DNA of 64,000 bases from an uncultured Erythrobacter sp. (GCA_913055155.1 CAJXJR010000010.1:1-64000), one strand, 5' to 3'. Positions 1 through 9,929 are shown, counted from the first letter of the stretch. The notes: a model not told the origin generated them from the sequence alone. Translations and numbers: made by a program.

Positions 1-599
1 AACCGTGGTCACCGCATCGTTGTCGGTGATCCCGTCAGCAAGCTCGTCCTCGTCCACAGAGGCCGTCTCGGTCTCGCCTTCCTCGGCAGGGATGTCGTCC
101 TCGACCACGATATCGAAGCCACCGGTCAGCTCGACCTGGTCGCCATCCTCGTCGGTCGCAACGATCGCACCGGAGAAGTCCAGCGTCAGGGTCTGGTCAT
201 CGTCGTTCTGTGCACCCGTCAGGGTCGCACCAGCACCGCCGGCAACATGGTCCAGCTGGTCCAGCAGCGTGAACGTGTAGGCGCCCGTCTCGGTGTCGGT
301 GATCTCCAGCGTGAACACCAGGCCAGAGGTCGGATTGCCGTCCACGTCAAGCGGCAGGCCATCGCCCGTGTGGCCATACAGCGTATCGCCAACCAGCGTG
401 TAGTTCACCGTCTCGCCGCCGGAGGTCAGCTCCGGAAGCGTCGCATCGGCGACCGCCAGGAACCCGAAGCTGCCAGGCTGGTCAGCACCAAAGTCCACCA
501 GCGCACCCAGCGAACCGCTCGCAACCGTGGTCACCGCATCGTTGTCGGTGATCCCGTCAGCAAGCTCGTCCTCGTCCACAGAGGCCGTCTCGGTCTCGC
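1..599. repeat. Long repeat unit inside the adhesin gene: bases 1-77 identical to 523-599 (522-bp / 174-aa period)
   Basis: Both copies read aaccgtggtcaccgcatcgttgtcggtgatcccgtcagcaagctcgtcctcgtccacagaggccgtctcggtctcgc. Confidence 0.9.
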
Positions 600-3132
600 T
601 CGATTGGCCAGGAACGTCATCAAAAATCTCGACGTCAAAAGTGCCCTCGTCCTGATCGCCATCATCACCGTCAGTTACCTGGAACTCGACACCAATAAGT
701 GAGACACTCGCCTCGCTGTCATCGCCCGGCAGGTTCTGTTCGATCGGCTCGCTCAAAGTCACCGAGTAGGTGTAGTCGACCTCGCCCGGGTTCGCGCCCA
801 GGCTCGCACCAGTCAACGATATCGTGATTACCGGATCAAGGCTCGCAGTCGCACCAACAATGTCACCATTGCTGTCGATTGTGAACGTCACTGGCTCACC
901 ACCAGCAGTCAGCTGGCCGTCTAGGCTTGAGGCGTTGATAAAAGCGATTGAACCAGCAAGATCGCTCGGCACGTCTGCGCCAAAGTCCACCGTCACAGTC
1001 CCACTTGTGTCAGTAAGGCTTTCAGTGGAATCGATTTCCAGAGGATCGCTCTGGTTGTCATCGTCATTCGCGAAGCCAAAACCGTCCTCGTCGACGGTCA
1101 GGTTGGTGGGTGTTCCAATGACGGGCTCGCTGTCATCGGCAAGATTAATCGTCACCGTCGCCCGCGCAGGATCACCATCACCGTCTATGATCGTGTAATC
1201 AAATGTTACCGACCCCACTTCACCATCAGCAGGAGCGTAAGTGAAAGTCCCGTCATTGTTATATTCCAGCGTGCCCGAACCAGTGAGCGTACCTTCAACG
1301 GCGGCGACGTCATTGGCCAGGTCGACCCCATCTGCGCCAGGTGTATCGTTGGCGAAGACATCAATGGTTACCGGTTGGTCTTCTTGGGTCTGGTCACCGC
1401 TATCATCCGCGGCGGCAGGTTCATCGTCGACGATGTCGATGACTAGATCATCTTCCGCTAGGTCGCCATCCAGATCGGTGACAACCACTTCAAAAGAGAC
1501 CGAGGTGTCATCGCCTGAGGTGTTATCACCGAGCGTATATTCGTATGTGATCGAGCCATCGCCAGTCACCGGATCATAAGTGTAGCCTGTAACAACAAGA
1601 GTGCCCGTATCGTCCGAGACTACTGTTTGCGGCAAACCATCAGGGTCGATGGCAACGCCGTCGATGGTCACACTTTCGACGCCATCAGGCGAATTGAACG
1701 TAATTGTCGATCCGGTAGTCTCACTCGTGTCGCTGTTGTTTTCTGGATCGTCGTCGGCGATTTCGCCCGTACCCGGAGGCTGATCGCCACGCGGCGGCAA
1801 GCCACCCTCGTCCACGCTTGTACCTTCACCAATCTCAGGGACCGTGACGGTGTCCTGCGCATCGGCAACCGTGATGGTTAGAGTGGCTGTCGAGGTGCTA
1901 CCGTCCTGATCGACGACTGTGTAATCAAAGCTCTCGGAGACACCGCCGGGCGTGTTGAAATCCCTGACATAAGTGTATGTGCCATTGCCATTCAAAGTCA
2001 GAACGCCGTATTCGCCCTGGAGTGGCTCGCCGGGCGACGCACTTCCGCTGCCGCTGGTAACTTCCGTCACTGCCTGCGCCGTCACCCCCCCAGAGTTCGG
2101 CTGGTTTGATGCGGTAGCTACGGTGTCCAAATCAAAATCGTCAGCGCCAGGTATGTCATTGTCGAGGACGTTCCCACCAATCGGCGCGTGCGATCCTGCT
2201 GGCACGATGTTCGTGTCATCAGCCGCAATTGGTCCGTCATCGATGATATCGATGCGCAGCGTCGCTGTGGCCTGGTCACCGTCGACATCTGTGATGGTGA
2301 CCGAGAAGAAATCGGCGCTGCTCGGATCCAAGGTATTATCTGTCAGCAGATAATCATATCCAATCCGACCATCCTCAATACTCGTGATGGTCAAGACGCC
2401 AAGGTCAGTGGTGAAGCTCTGTCCAACTGCCGTGATCGCGACGCCATTTATCGTGACAGTCTGCGTTCCGTCCGGAGAGTCGAAATTGATAAAGCCGAAG
2501 GTAGCCTCAGAATTCGAAGGCTCGTCAGTCCCCTCGGGCTCGCTGCCACGCTCCGGAAGACCCGCTTCATTGACGACGTCTTCTGCGTTGATGACCGAAA
2601 CCCCGGAATCATCGACTTCAATGTCGATCTCCGGATCTTCATCGACAAGGTCCGGAATAATCTCTTGCTCTTCGTTAGTAGGCTGGGGCAGCTCTGTGTA
2701 AGGCAGCAGGTCGCCAATGTCGTAAGCGGCTTGGATCTCGCCGGGATCGGTCGCAAAATTGCCACCCGAGCTCTGCGTTTCACCAGCGGCGGGCTCAGGC
2801 TCGCTCCCCACCAGAAGCGCCGCGACGTTGGCAGCAGGAATTGGCGTGCCGTCGACGATAAGCTGGGGGACATTAATCGCCCCATCGGGGACCACGATGC
2901 GAGATCCGTCCGAAAGGATTATGACCAAGTCGCGTCCGTCGAATTCAAGGCTGTCGATCAACTGATCGGCGGGAAGAACCACAGTATTGTCGGGGCCGGC
3001 AGGGATTACCTCAGGGGCCGTCGCGTTCGAAGCCTGTTTCGTTGCCTGCGAAGGCTTACTACCGGAATTCGTCTCCGATCCGGTATCGCCGTCCAGCATC
3101 TCGCTGCCGAATTCGTTCAGTTCTTCGCTCAT
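1..3132 (-). CDS. Giant type I-secreted repeat adhesin / RTX-like (VCBS/cadherin-like, T1SS-143-type repeats), N-terminal part, runs off left edge
   Basis: Minus-strand frame open from ATG (CAT at 3130-3132) to base 1, 1044 codons, no stop in the window so not in the ORF track. Reads MSEELNEFGSEMLDGDTGSETNSG... then Asp/Gly/Thr-rich repeats such as GNVLDNDIPGADDFDLDTVATASNQ and ASVDEDELADGITDNDAVTTV. The plus-strand ORFs here are antisense to it. Confidence 0.85.
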   Translation of the reverse strand, partial: MSEELNEFGSEMLDGDTGSETNSGSKPSQATKQASNATAPEVIPAGPDNTVVLPADQLIDSLEFDGRDLVIILSDGSRIVVPDGAINVPQLIVDGTPIPAANVAALLVGSEPEPAAGETQSSGGNFATDPGEIQAAYDIGDLLPYTELPQPTNEEQEIIPDLVDEDPEIDIEVDDSGVSVINAEDVVNEAGLPERGSEPEGTDEPSNSEATFGFINFDSPDGTQTVTINGVAITAVGQSFTTDLGVLTITSIEDGRIGYDYLLTDNTLDPSSADFFSVTITDVDGDQATATLRIDIIDDGPIAADDTNIVPAGSHAPIGGNVLDNDIPGADDFDLDTVATASNQPNSGGVTAQAVTEVTSGSGSASPGEPLQGEYGVLTLNGNGTYTYVRDFNTPGGVSESFDYTVVDQDGSTSTATLTITVADAQDTVTVPEIGEGTSVDEGGLPPRGDQPPGTGEIADDDPENNSDTSETTGSTITFNSPDGVESVTIDGVAIDPDGLPQTVVSDDTGTLVVTGYTYDPVTGDGSITYEYTLGDNTSGDDTSVSFEVVVTDLDGDLAEDDLVIDIVDDEPAAADDSGDQTQEDQPVTIDVFANDTPGADGVDLANDVAAVEGTLTGSGTLEYNNDGTFTYAPADGEVGSVTFDYTIIDGDGDPARATVTINLADDSEPVIGTPTNLTVDEDGFGFANDDDNQSDPLEIDSTESLTDTSGTVTVDFGADVPSDLAGSIAFINASSLDGQLTAGGEPVTFTIDSNGDIVGATASLDPVITISLTGASLGANPGEVDYTYSVTLSEPIEQNLPGDDSEASVSLIGVEFQVTDGDDGDQDEGTFDVEIFDDVPGQSSETETASVDEDELADGITDNDAVTTVASGSLGALVDFGADQPGSFGFLAVADATLPELTSGGETVNYTLVGDTLYGHTGDGLPLDVDGNPTSGLVFTLEITDTETGAYTFTLLDQLDHVAGGAGATLTGAQNDDDQTLTLDFSGAIVATDEDGDQVELTGGFDIVVEDDIPAEEGETETASVDEDELADGITDNDAVTTV

Positions 3133-3494
3133 CTTCCACCCCACTTGCGAATAGAAACCTTGATCAGGCCCCCGGCCGCAGCTTCAACAGGTTGCGACTC
3201 TCGCCAACTGAGCCGCGTTCGGTAGCGAGATGAGACCACCAAAGGCCTTTAATTACAAGGCAATTAACCACATGAGAGGAAACTAAAATCCGCTTAAAAA
3301 GTCCTTTGGCGCAGCGAGCCGACGAGCAAAAACCTGACTCCTATGCAAATTTCCCTTTTCAGCGCGTCCATTCGACATTCAATTTCGCAATTCTCGTAGC
3401 TGAACTGTCCCTTTCTCGCACAATCTAAAAAGGCGTGCGTTAACACTTTTTGCGCCGATTCCGTTGCTCTTTTCCAAGTCCGAGCCGCGTAAAC

Positions 3495-3714
3495 GGTGCT
3501 GTCAGTCTAACGCTAACTCGTCTCCGCTTGGCCGAACTCGCCCTTCCCGCGCCCTGAGTCAGGCCACGAGATTTTGCCCCTCAGCTAGGGAGGCTGAGCC
3601 GCGGGTCTTGTAGGTCTCTCTGTAGATCAGGTGGCGTTCGAGGTTGAAATGGTTGTGGACGTTGGCGTGGATCGAGGCGAATTTCTGACGCGCTTTCAGC
3701 TGACGAAACCGCAG
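3495..3714 (-). pseudogene. 3' remnant of an IS6-family element (transposase C-terminus plus terminal end)
   Basis: Minus strand 3559-3714 translates RFRQLKARQKFASIHANVHNHFNLERHLIYRETYKTRGSASLAEGQNLVA*, homologous to the C-terminus of the intact transposase at 3780-4487. Same 32-bp end GGTGCTGTCAGTCTAACGCTAACTCGTCTCCG as the intact element. Confidence 0.85.
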
Positions 3715-4540
3715 GGTGCTGTCAGTCTAACGCTAACTCGTCTCCGATTTACAGAGCTCGCCCTACCCTCGTTGGCAGTTCAGGCCACGAGGTTCTGCCA
3801 CTCAGCCAAAGCGGCTGAGCGAGCGGCTTTGTAAGTTTGACGATCTACTAGATGGCGATCCAGGTTGAAGTGGTTGTGAATGTTGGCGTGGACGAAGGCA
3901 AACTTCTGTAGCGACTTCATCTGTCGAAATCTGAGCATCACCCTCTCACGTCTTCGAAGCGGAAGGTGCGAATTCTCAGCCCGATTGTTGAGCCACCTCC
4001 CCATCTCGCGACGATCCTCAACGCCTAGATCCGTCATCGCCGCAGGATATGATTTCAGCCCGTCGGTGACGATAGTCGCTGGGCTGCCGTGCCGCTTCAG
4101 CGTCTTCTTGAAGAACCGCAATGCTGCAGATTTGTCCCGCTTCTTAGTAACGTAGCTCTCTAGGATCTCACCTTCATGATCGACGGCGCGCCACAAGTAA
4201 TGGGTCTTGCCATTGATCTTCACAAACACCTCGTCGAGGTGCCATCGCCAGTGTCGGAAGCCACGCATCCGGCTCACCCGCTGGCGACGAATGTCGGCTG
4301 CGAACAGCGGCCCAAAGCGGTTCCACCACAACCGCACGGTTTCGTGACAGATGTCGATACCGCGTTCGAACAGCAGGTCTTCCACGTTCCGCAAGCTCAA
4401 CGGGAAGCGGACGTACATCATCACGACCAGGCGGATCACCTCAGGTGATGAGTTGAAGTAGCGAAACGGGTTGTCGGACTTGCTCATCCAGACCGGCTAG
4501 CATCGCCCTACCCGCTCAGCCAATTTGCTTTGACAGTGCC
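3715..4540 (-). mobile_element. IS6-family insertion sequence (826 bp)
   Basis: Left end GGTGCTGTCA (3715) and right end TGACAGTGCC (rc GGCACTGTCA, ends 4540) form imperfect terminal inverted repeats enclosing one DDE transposase. Confidence 0.8.
3780..4487 (-). CDS. IS6-family (IS26-like) transposase
   Basis: 235 aa with FRYFNSSPEVIRLVVMMYVRFPLSLRNVEDLLFERGIDICHETVRLWWNRFGP...WHLDEVFVKING...RWLNNRAENSH; DDE motifs present. Confidence 0.95.
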   Translation of the reverse strand: MSKSDNPFRYFNSSPEVIRLVVMMYVRFPLSLRNVEDLLFERGIDICHETVRLWWNRFGPLFAADIRRQRVSRMRGFRHWRWHLDEVFVKINGKTHYLWRAVDHEGEILESYVTKKRDKSAALRFFKKTLKRHGSPATIVTDGLKSYPAAMTDLGVEDRREMGRWLNNRAENSHLPLRRRERVMLRFRQMKSLQKFAFVHANIHNHFNLDRHLVDRQTYKAARSAALAEWQNLVA

Positions 4541-4806
4541 GTCGCTCCAATCGGCGAAAAGTCTTCGCTGGACAATTCTGCACCGGTCTTGGCCTGCATC
4601 TCTCTGATGGCAGCCCCGGCGTCAAAGGCTTTATCATTTGCTCCTGTGATGAAGGTGCAACGCGCCTGTGGGTAGGTCTCCAAAACAACGAGGACATTGA
4701 TCAGTTCGCCCAACGGTATGATTCTTTGGGGCGAATAAGGGTCAGCAGCGTGACCGCACCGCGCCGTCACAAGAGTACCGTTTCATAGCTCATTGCTCCA
4801 GACCGG

Positions 4807-5982
4807 TTAAACCGGCAGGCCGACGTAATTTTCGGCAATGCTGGTCTGTGCAGCGCGGCTGTTGGCGATGTAGTCCAGTTCGGCCACCTGCATGGCGCGT
4901 TCGAAGGGGCCGTCTTCGGGGAAGCGGTGCATCAGCTTGGTCAGCGACCAGCTGAACCGCTCGCTCTTCCACACACGGGCCAGCGCCTTGTCCGAATAGC
5001 CGCCGATCGCATCGTTGTCCGCCGCCTTGAAGAAACGCACCAACGCATCTGCCGCGTAGTGCACGTCGCTGGCAGCAAGGTTCAGCCCCTTGGCACCCGT
5101 TGGCGGCACGATGTGCGCCGCATCGCCACAAAGCAACAGCGAGCGGTGGCGCATCGGCGCAAAGACATAGCTGCGCAGCGGGGCGATGCTCTTCTCCAGC
5201 GCCGGACCGCGCGTGATGTTGGCCGCAGCCTCGGGCCCCAGGCGGATAGCCAGCTCGTCCCACAGCCGGTCGTCGGGCCATTCCTCCACCTTGTCGGTCA
5301 GCGGCACGTCGATGTAATAGCGGCTGCGCGTTTCCGAGCGCATCGAGGCGAGCGCGAATCCGCGTTCGTGGTTGGCGTAGATCAATTCATGATTGCACGG
5401 CGGCACGTCGGCCAGGATGCCGAGCCAGCCGAAGGGATATTCGCGCAGGTATTCCTTGCCCACGCTGGCGGGCACGGACTTGCGGCTGGGACCGTGGAAC
5501 CCGTCGCAACCGACGACGAAACGGCAATCGACCTGGTGCTCTTCGTCGCCCAGCGAATAGGTGACACGGGGCGCATCGCCATCCACCTCGTGCAGCGTTA
5601 CGTCCTCCGCCTCGTAGACCACTTCCAGCCCGCGTTCCTCGCGCGCATCCATCAGGTCGCGGGTGACTTCTGTCTGGCCGTAGACCACCACCTGCTGGCC
5701 GGTGAGTTCGGCGATATCGATGCGGATCAGGCGTTCGCCATCGGCAAGGTTGAAGCCATCGTGCGGCAGGCCTTCGGCTTTCATCCTGCTGTCCAGCCCC
5801 AGCCGCTCCAGCAGCGACACGGTTATGTTCTCCAGCACGCCCGCGCGGATACGGCTGAGGACATAGTCGGGAGACCGGCGTTCCAGCACCACGCAATCCA
5901 CGCCTTCCGCACGCAGCAGGTGGCCCAGCAACAAGCCGGCAGGGCCAGCGCCAATGATGCAAACTTGCGTCTGTGTCTTCTT
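4807..5982 (-). CDS. pobA: 4-hydroxybenzoate 3-monooxygenase
   Basis: MKKTQTQVCIIGAGPAGLLLGHLLRAEGVDCVVLERRSPDYVLSRIRAGVLE...LCGDAAHIVPPTGAKGLNLAASDV; FAD GxGxxG, DG and GD motifs, PobA-like throughout. Start chosen at MKKTQ inside ORF 4807-6039. Confidence 0.93.
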   Translation of the reverse strand, partial: KKTQTQVCIIGAGPAGLLLGHLLRAEGVDCVVLERRSPDYVLSRIRAGVLENITVSLLERLGLDSRMKAEGLPHDGFNLADGERLIRIDIAELTGQQVVVYGQTEVTRDLMDAREERGLEVVYEAEDVTLHEVDGDAPRVTYSLGDEEHQVDCRFVVGCDGFHGPSRKSVPASVGKEYLREYPFGWLGILADVPPCNHELIYANHERGFALASMRSETRSRYYIDVPLTDKVEEWPDDRLWDELAIRLGPEAAANITRGPALEKSIAPLRSYVFAPMRHRSLLLCGDAAHIVPPTGAKGLNLAASDVHYAADALVRFFKAADNDAIGGYSDKALARVWKSERFSWSLTKLMHRFPEDGPFERAMQVAELDYIANSRAAQTSIAENYVGLPV

Positions 5983-6088
5983 CATTTCGGAACCTCTGTT
6001 TTCAATTTCTGATGGCGTCTTGCCTGGCTTGTCGGCCACGCACTAGCCGCAGCCCGCCTGCGAGGCGGTACGGTAGCGTGGGCGGGAT

Positions 6089-7774
6089 TCAGTCGGCAGG
6101 GAGATCCAGCGCGAAAGGCACATCCAACCACGAGCCATCCTCGCCGCCCGTGTAGACGGTAAGTGGCAGCACGGGATCGTCGGGATTGACGCGCAGGGTT
6201 ACCGCCAGGCGCAGCCGGTCCCCCGGGCTCAGCTGGCGCGCGATCGGGGACAGCGCAAAAGTGAGGGTTACGGGCTGATCGGCACCCACCGGCAAGGCAT
6301 CGGCTTCACGGTGGGTGGGCCATGGCAACCCGCCCGTGTCGAACGGCGCTTCTCCCAGCTGGCGTCGCGAGGCGAGCAGTTCACCGCGGGAAATCACCTC
6401 GGGCGAGCGCATGGGATTCACATGTTCCAGATAGGCGTTCACGACATAGTCGTCGGCCGGTGCCGAGACGGTCAGGCTGACGACAGGCGTGCCCGCCACC
6501 AGTGCACCGGTACGCACAGCATCGCTGGTGAAGGTGACGCTGAGCGGGTCGATGCCCGAGCGTACGACCGAGAAATTGACGAAAGGAAACAGGTCGTCTG
6601 GCGGAGTGACCGTCAGCTCTCCCGGTGCGGCGGCAGCCTGGCCCATTACGCCGGTTTGCCCTTCCACGCCCAGCACATAGCGGTGGTTCTCGGCCGGCAG
6701 CGGCCAGCCGGGTGCCCCCACCCATTCGTGGCCCGCCTCGCCGCCTTCAAGGTAATAGCGCACGCGCGGTTCCTCGTCGAAGCCATTGGCCACGCCCTTC
6801 AGATAATGATCGAAGAACCGCACCAGATCGGCATTGCGGTCGAAATCCGGGCTCTGGCAATGCGCGCCTCTGCTGATGACAAGGTTGGTGGCGTTGGGAT
6901 AGTTGCGCCAGGCGTTCATCGTCTCGTCGATAAAGGGGTCGTGCCAGCTGCCGTACATGTACATCGGCACGTCGTTGCCGGTGATCTCCTCGAGGTGGGA
7001 ATAGGCGCTGGCAGTAATCCAGTAGGCATCTCCGGTCAGCGGAGAGACGCTGTCGCGGAAGGGGATCGAGCTCCACAGCTCGCCCACCATCAGGTTGGCT
7101 TCCTTGTTCGCCCGCGTGCTGCGCATCATCGATCCGTCGCTGTCCTCGTCCACCGGAACCGCCTGCGCCATGTGCGCATCCACGCCGGCCATCTCGTCGG
7201 ACAGCGGTCGCGTGCGGCGCTGCCCGCCTTCGGTGAAACTGCTCATTTGATCGAACTGGGTGGAGCCGACAGCCACTGCGCCAAGATGCGGAGCGCCGCT
7301 GCGCAGCCCCTCGATAACGGTGGAGCCGAGGTAGGAACAGCCCTGCATCCCGACGCGGCCATTACTCCACGGCTGCACCGCCAGCCATTCGATGATGTCG
7401 TGCACGTCGTTGGTTTCCAGCTGGTCGCTGGGTGCCCCGCGCGACCCGAAGGAGGCACCCTTGCCGCGCACGTCACCGATCGCGACGACATAACCGTGGC
7501 GGGCGAAGTATTCCGCGGTGGCATCCGGCATCACATTGCCATCCGCATCGCGCCGTACGCGTTGGTATGGCGTCATGCTGAGAATGACGGGCACCTGGTC
7601 GAACGCGCCGCTGCCGCCGGTGGGCCGATAGATGTCCACCGCCAGACGCGTGCCATCACGCACCGGCACATAGACGGAACTGCGCTCAACCTCGACTTCC
7701 TGCTGAGCCTGCACTGGCGAAAGCCCCGCGCCGGTCAAGAAGGCCGCGCCCAGAATTGCGATGGTTGCCCGCAT
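6089..7774 (-). CDS. CocE/NonD family hydrolase (X-Pro dipeptidyl-peptidase/cocaine-esterase type), predicted exported
   Basis: Signal peptide MRATIAILGAAFLTGAGLSPVQAQ; YVPVRDGTRLAVDIYRP...GMQGCSYLGSTVIE...C-terminal PepX-like domain. Confidence 0.9.
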   Translation of the reverse strand: MRATIAILGAAFLTGAGLSPVQAQQEVEVERSSVYVPVRDGTRLAVDIYRPTGGSGAFDQVPVILSMTPYQRVRRDADGNVMPDATAEYFARHGYVVAIGDVRGKGASFGSRGAPSDQLETNDVHDIIEWLAVQPWSNGRVGMQGCSYLGSTVIEGLRSGAPHLGAVAVGSTQFDQMSSFTEGGQRRTRPLSDEMAGVDAHMAQAVPVDEDSDGSMMRSTRANKEANLMVGELWSSIPFRDSVSPLTGDAYWITASAYSHLEEITGNDVPMYMYGSWHDPFIDETMNAWRNYPNATNLVISRGAHCQSPDFDRNADLVRFFDHYLKGVANGFDEEPRVRYYLEGGEAGHEWVGAPGWPLPAENHRYVLGVEGQTGVMGQAAAAPGELTVTPPDDLFPFVNFSVVRSGIDPLSVTFTSDAVRTGALVAGTPVVSLTVSAPADDYVVNAYLEHVNPMRSPEVISRGELLASRRQLGEAPFDTGGLPWPTHREADALPVGADQPVTLTFALSPIARQLSPGDRLRLAVTLRVNPDDPVLPLTVYTGGEDGSWLDVPFALDLPAD

Positions 7775-8074
7775 GTCTTCCTCTCCCTCCTACCATCACG
7801 GCGACCCGAAAGCGATGGCGCGCCGGAACCGCCTGCCCTTCTTCCGGGTTTAGTTAATTGCAGGCATTGTCGAGTGACCAATGCGATTCTGCAAACGAAA
7901 AACGCAAATTTCCATCGGGAAGCGTATGGACAAGCCACGGCAACTACCGTTATCGCCGGCAGCGAAGGGGCCACGCAGGCTGTCGAAGGAGGCCAGGCAA
8001 TGATCGTGACCATGTTGATGGCACTGTCCGTAACCGCACCACAGGACGCACAGCAAACACAGGAAGGTACACAG

Positions 8075-8491
8075 ATGGCCAGCGAGATCATGCGCAGGGA
8101 CGAACAGGAAGAGATCGCCGGACCGGCCGAATGGTTCACCGGCGAGGTGACGATACGTGGCATGTTCTCGCGCGAGGCGCCCTCCCGCGTCACCGGGGCA
8201 ATCGTCACCTTCCAGCCGGGGGCACGCACCGCGTGGCACAGCCATCCGCTGGGCCAGACGCTGATCGTTACCGATGGCGTGGGCTGGACCCAGGTAGAAG
8301 GTGGCGAAAGGATCGAGTTCTCCGAAGGCGACATCATGTGGTGCCCCAGGGACATCCCGCACTGGCACGGGGCCACTCCGCATTCCGCCATGACGCATAT
8401 CGCCATCCAGGAATCACTGGACAGCTCGAACGTCACCTGGATGGACCACGTGACGGACGAGGAATACCTCGGCGACAACGAAAGCGAATAG
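8075..8491 (+). CDS. Cupin-domain protein (start uncertain; upstream ATG at 8000 would add a leader)
   Basis: FQPGARTAWHSHPLGQTLIVTDGVGWTQVEGGERIEFSEGDIMWCPRDIPHWHGATPHSAMTHIAI, cupin motifs; in-frame part of ORF 6311-8491. Confidence 0.85.
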   Translation: MASEIMRRDEQEEIAGPAEWFTGEVTIRGMFSREAPSRVTGAIVTFQPGARTAWHSHPLGQTLIVTDGVGWTQVEGGERIEFSEGDIMWCPRDIPHWHGATPHSAMTHIAIQESLDSSNVTWMDHVTDEEYLGDNESE

Positions 8492-8498
8492 CACAACC

Positions 8499-8738
8499 AT
8501 GCCACACGTGATCGTGAAGCTCTGGCCCGGCAATTCGCCAGAGCAGAAGCAGGCTCTTTCCGATGCGATCGCGCACGAAGTAAGCGACAAGCTCGGCTCC
8601 GGCGCGCATTCGATTTCCATCGCGTTCGAGGAAGTCGATCCGCAAGACTGGACGCAACAGGTGTTCGAACCTGAAATCCTCGGCAAGTGGGATCAGCTTG
8701 CCAAGGAACCAGGCTACGGCCCTCGACCGCCAGACTGA
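8499..8738 (+). CDS. 4-oxalocrotonate tautomerase-family protein
   Basis: 79 aa starting MPHVIVKLWPGNSPEQKQALSDAIAHEV; Pro1 tautomerase architecture. Confidence 0.85.
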   Translation: MPHVIVKLWPGNSPEQKQALSDAIAHEVSDKLGSGAHSISIAFEEVDPQDWTQQVFEPEILGKWDQLAKEPGYGPRPPD

Positions 8739-8811
8739 ACAGCGCGCTTTCGCTCCAGCAACAACCTGCCGCGAAACAGCGTGGCCGACACCCCCAGATC
8801 AAGGAAGAATC

Positions 8812-9846
8812 ATGCGCGCAATCACCATGCATAAGGCAGGCGACGTTCGCGTAGAAAATGTTCCGGATGCCGCCATCCAGGAACCCACCGATGCGCTGAT
8901 CCGCGTCACGCGCGCCTGCGTGTGTGGCAGCGACCTGTGGCCTTACAACGACGGCCCCAACAATGCAGGCCAGGTCATGGGCCACGAAGCCATCGGCGTG
9001 GTCGAGGCCATCGGCAGCGACGTACGGACCATCAGGCCGGGCCAGGTCGTCATCATGCCTTTCGCCTTTTCCGACGGCACCTGCATGTTCTGCGACGAAG
9101 GCTTGCAGACCGCCTGCATCCACGGCGGCTTCTTCGGCAATGGCAACGCCGTGGGCGGCGCCCAGGCAGAGGCCCTGCGCGTACCGTTTGCCGATGGCAC
9201 CCTGTTCCCCGTCGACGTCGATGCGGAAGACGCGCTGATGCCTTCGCTGCTGACCCTGTCGGACGTTATGGGCACCGGCCACCACGCCGCAGTCGTCGCC
9301 CAGGTAAAGCCGGGCCACGTTGTCGCCGTCATGGGGGACGGCGCCGTGGGGCTTTGCGGCGTGATCGCGGCAAGGCGGCTGGGTGCAGAGCAGATCATCC
9401 TGATGGGCAGGCACGAGGACCGTCTGGCTTTGGGAAAGGAATTCGGGGCCACCCATTTCGTGCGCGAACGCGGCGACGAAGCCATCGCCAGAGTGAGCGA
9501 ATTAACCGGCGGGCACGGCGCCCATTCGGTGCTGGAATGCGTCGGCAGCGAAAAGGCGATCGAGACCTCGATGGGCATCGTGCGCCCAGGTGGCGCGGTG
9601 GGCCGCGTGGGCGTGCCGCATTACAGCACGATACCCGACGCCCAATCGATGTTCTTCAGCAATGTCACGGTCGGTGGCGGCCCCGCCCCGGTGCGCGCCT
9701 ATATCGCCGAGCTGCTGCCTGAAGTGCTGGAGGGTCGGATAGAGCCCGGCAAGGTATTCGACCGCAAGGTGGATCTCGACGGCGTGCCGGAAGGCTATGA
9801 CGCCATGAACCGGCGCGAGGCGCTGAAAGTGCTCATCAAGCCATGA
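8812..9846 (+). CDS. Zinc-dependent alcohol dehydrogenase (MDR family)
   Basis: MRAITMHKAGDVRVENV...CVCGSDLWPY...GHEAIGVVEAIG...GDGAVGLCGVIAARRLGAEQIILMGRHEDR. Confidence 0.9.
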   Translation: MRAITMHKAGDVRVENVPDAAIQEPTDALIRVTRACVCGSDLWPYNDGPNNAGQVMGHEAIGVVEAIGSDVRTIRPGQVVIMPFAFSDGTCMFCDEGLQTACIHGGFFGNGNAVGGAQAEALRVPFADGTLFPVDVDAEDALMPSLLTLSDVMGTGHHAAVVAQVKPGHVVAVMGDGAVGLCGVIAARRLGAEQIILMGRHEDRLALGKEFGATHFVRERGDEAIARVSELTGGHGAHSVLECVGSEKAIETSMGIVRPGGAVGRVGVPHYSTIPDAQSMFFSNVTVGGGPAPVRAYIAELLPEVLEGRIEPGKVFDRKVDLDGVPEGYDAMNRREALKVLIKP

Positions 9847-9929
9847 GCAGGGGATACTGGCTGGTCGCCGCCGTTGCAGAGTGACCGGCCAGGGTGCCGC
9901 AAGGATGTCGTCCGATCCGGCGGGGAGAG

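Noticed and set aside
5-3225. Plus-strand ORFs over the adhesin region (for example 2188-3225)
   Set aside because: Shadow frames of the minus-strand repeat protein.
3240-3494. Comparatively AT-rich intergenic stretch as a possible RNA gene or CRISPR leader
   Set aside because: No repeat array or convincing stem-loop seen; more simply the adhesin promoter region.
4516-4770. 84-aa minus-strand ORF between the IS element and pobA
   Set aside because: Runs into the IS terminal repeat and shows no family I can name; probably a truncated gene remnant or chance ORF.
6311-8074. Upstream extension of the 726-aa plus-strand ORF ending in the cupin
   Set aside because: Antisense to the CocE hydrolase; only the C-terminal part after about 8000-8075 is cupin-like.
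7735-9456. 573-aa minus-strand ORF across the cupin/tautomerase/dehydrogenase genes
   Set aside because: Antisense open frame in GC-rich DNA; no recognisable domain, and the plus strand encodes three clear proteins.
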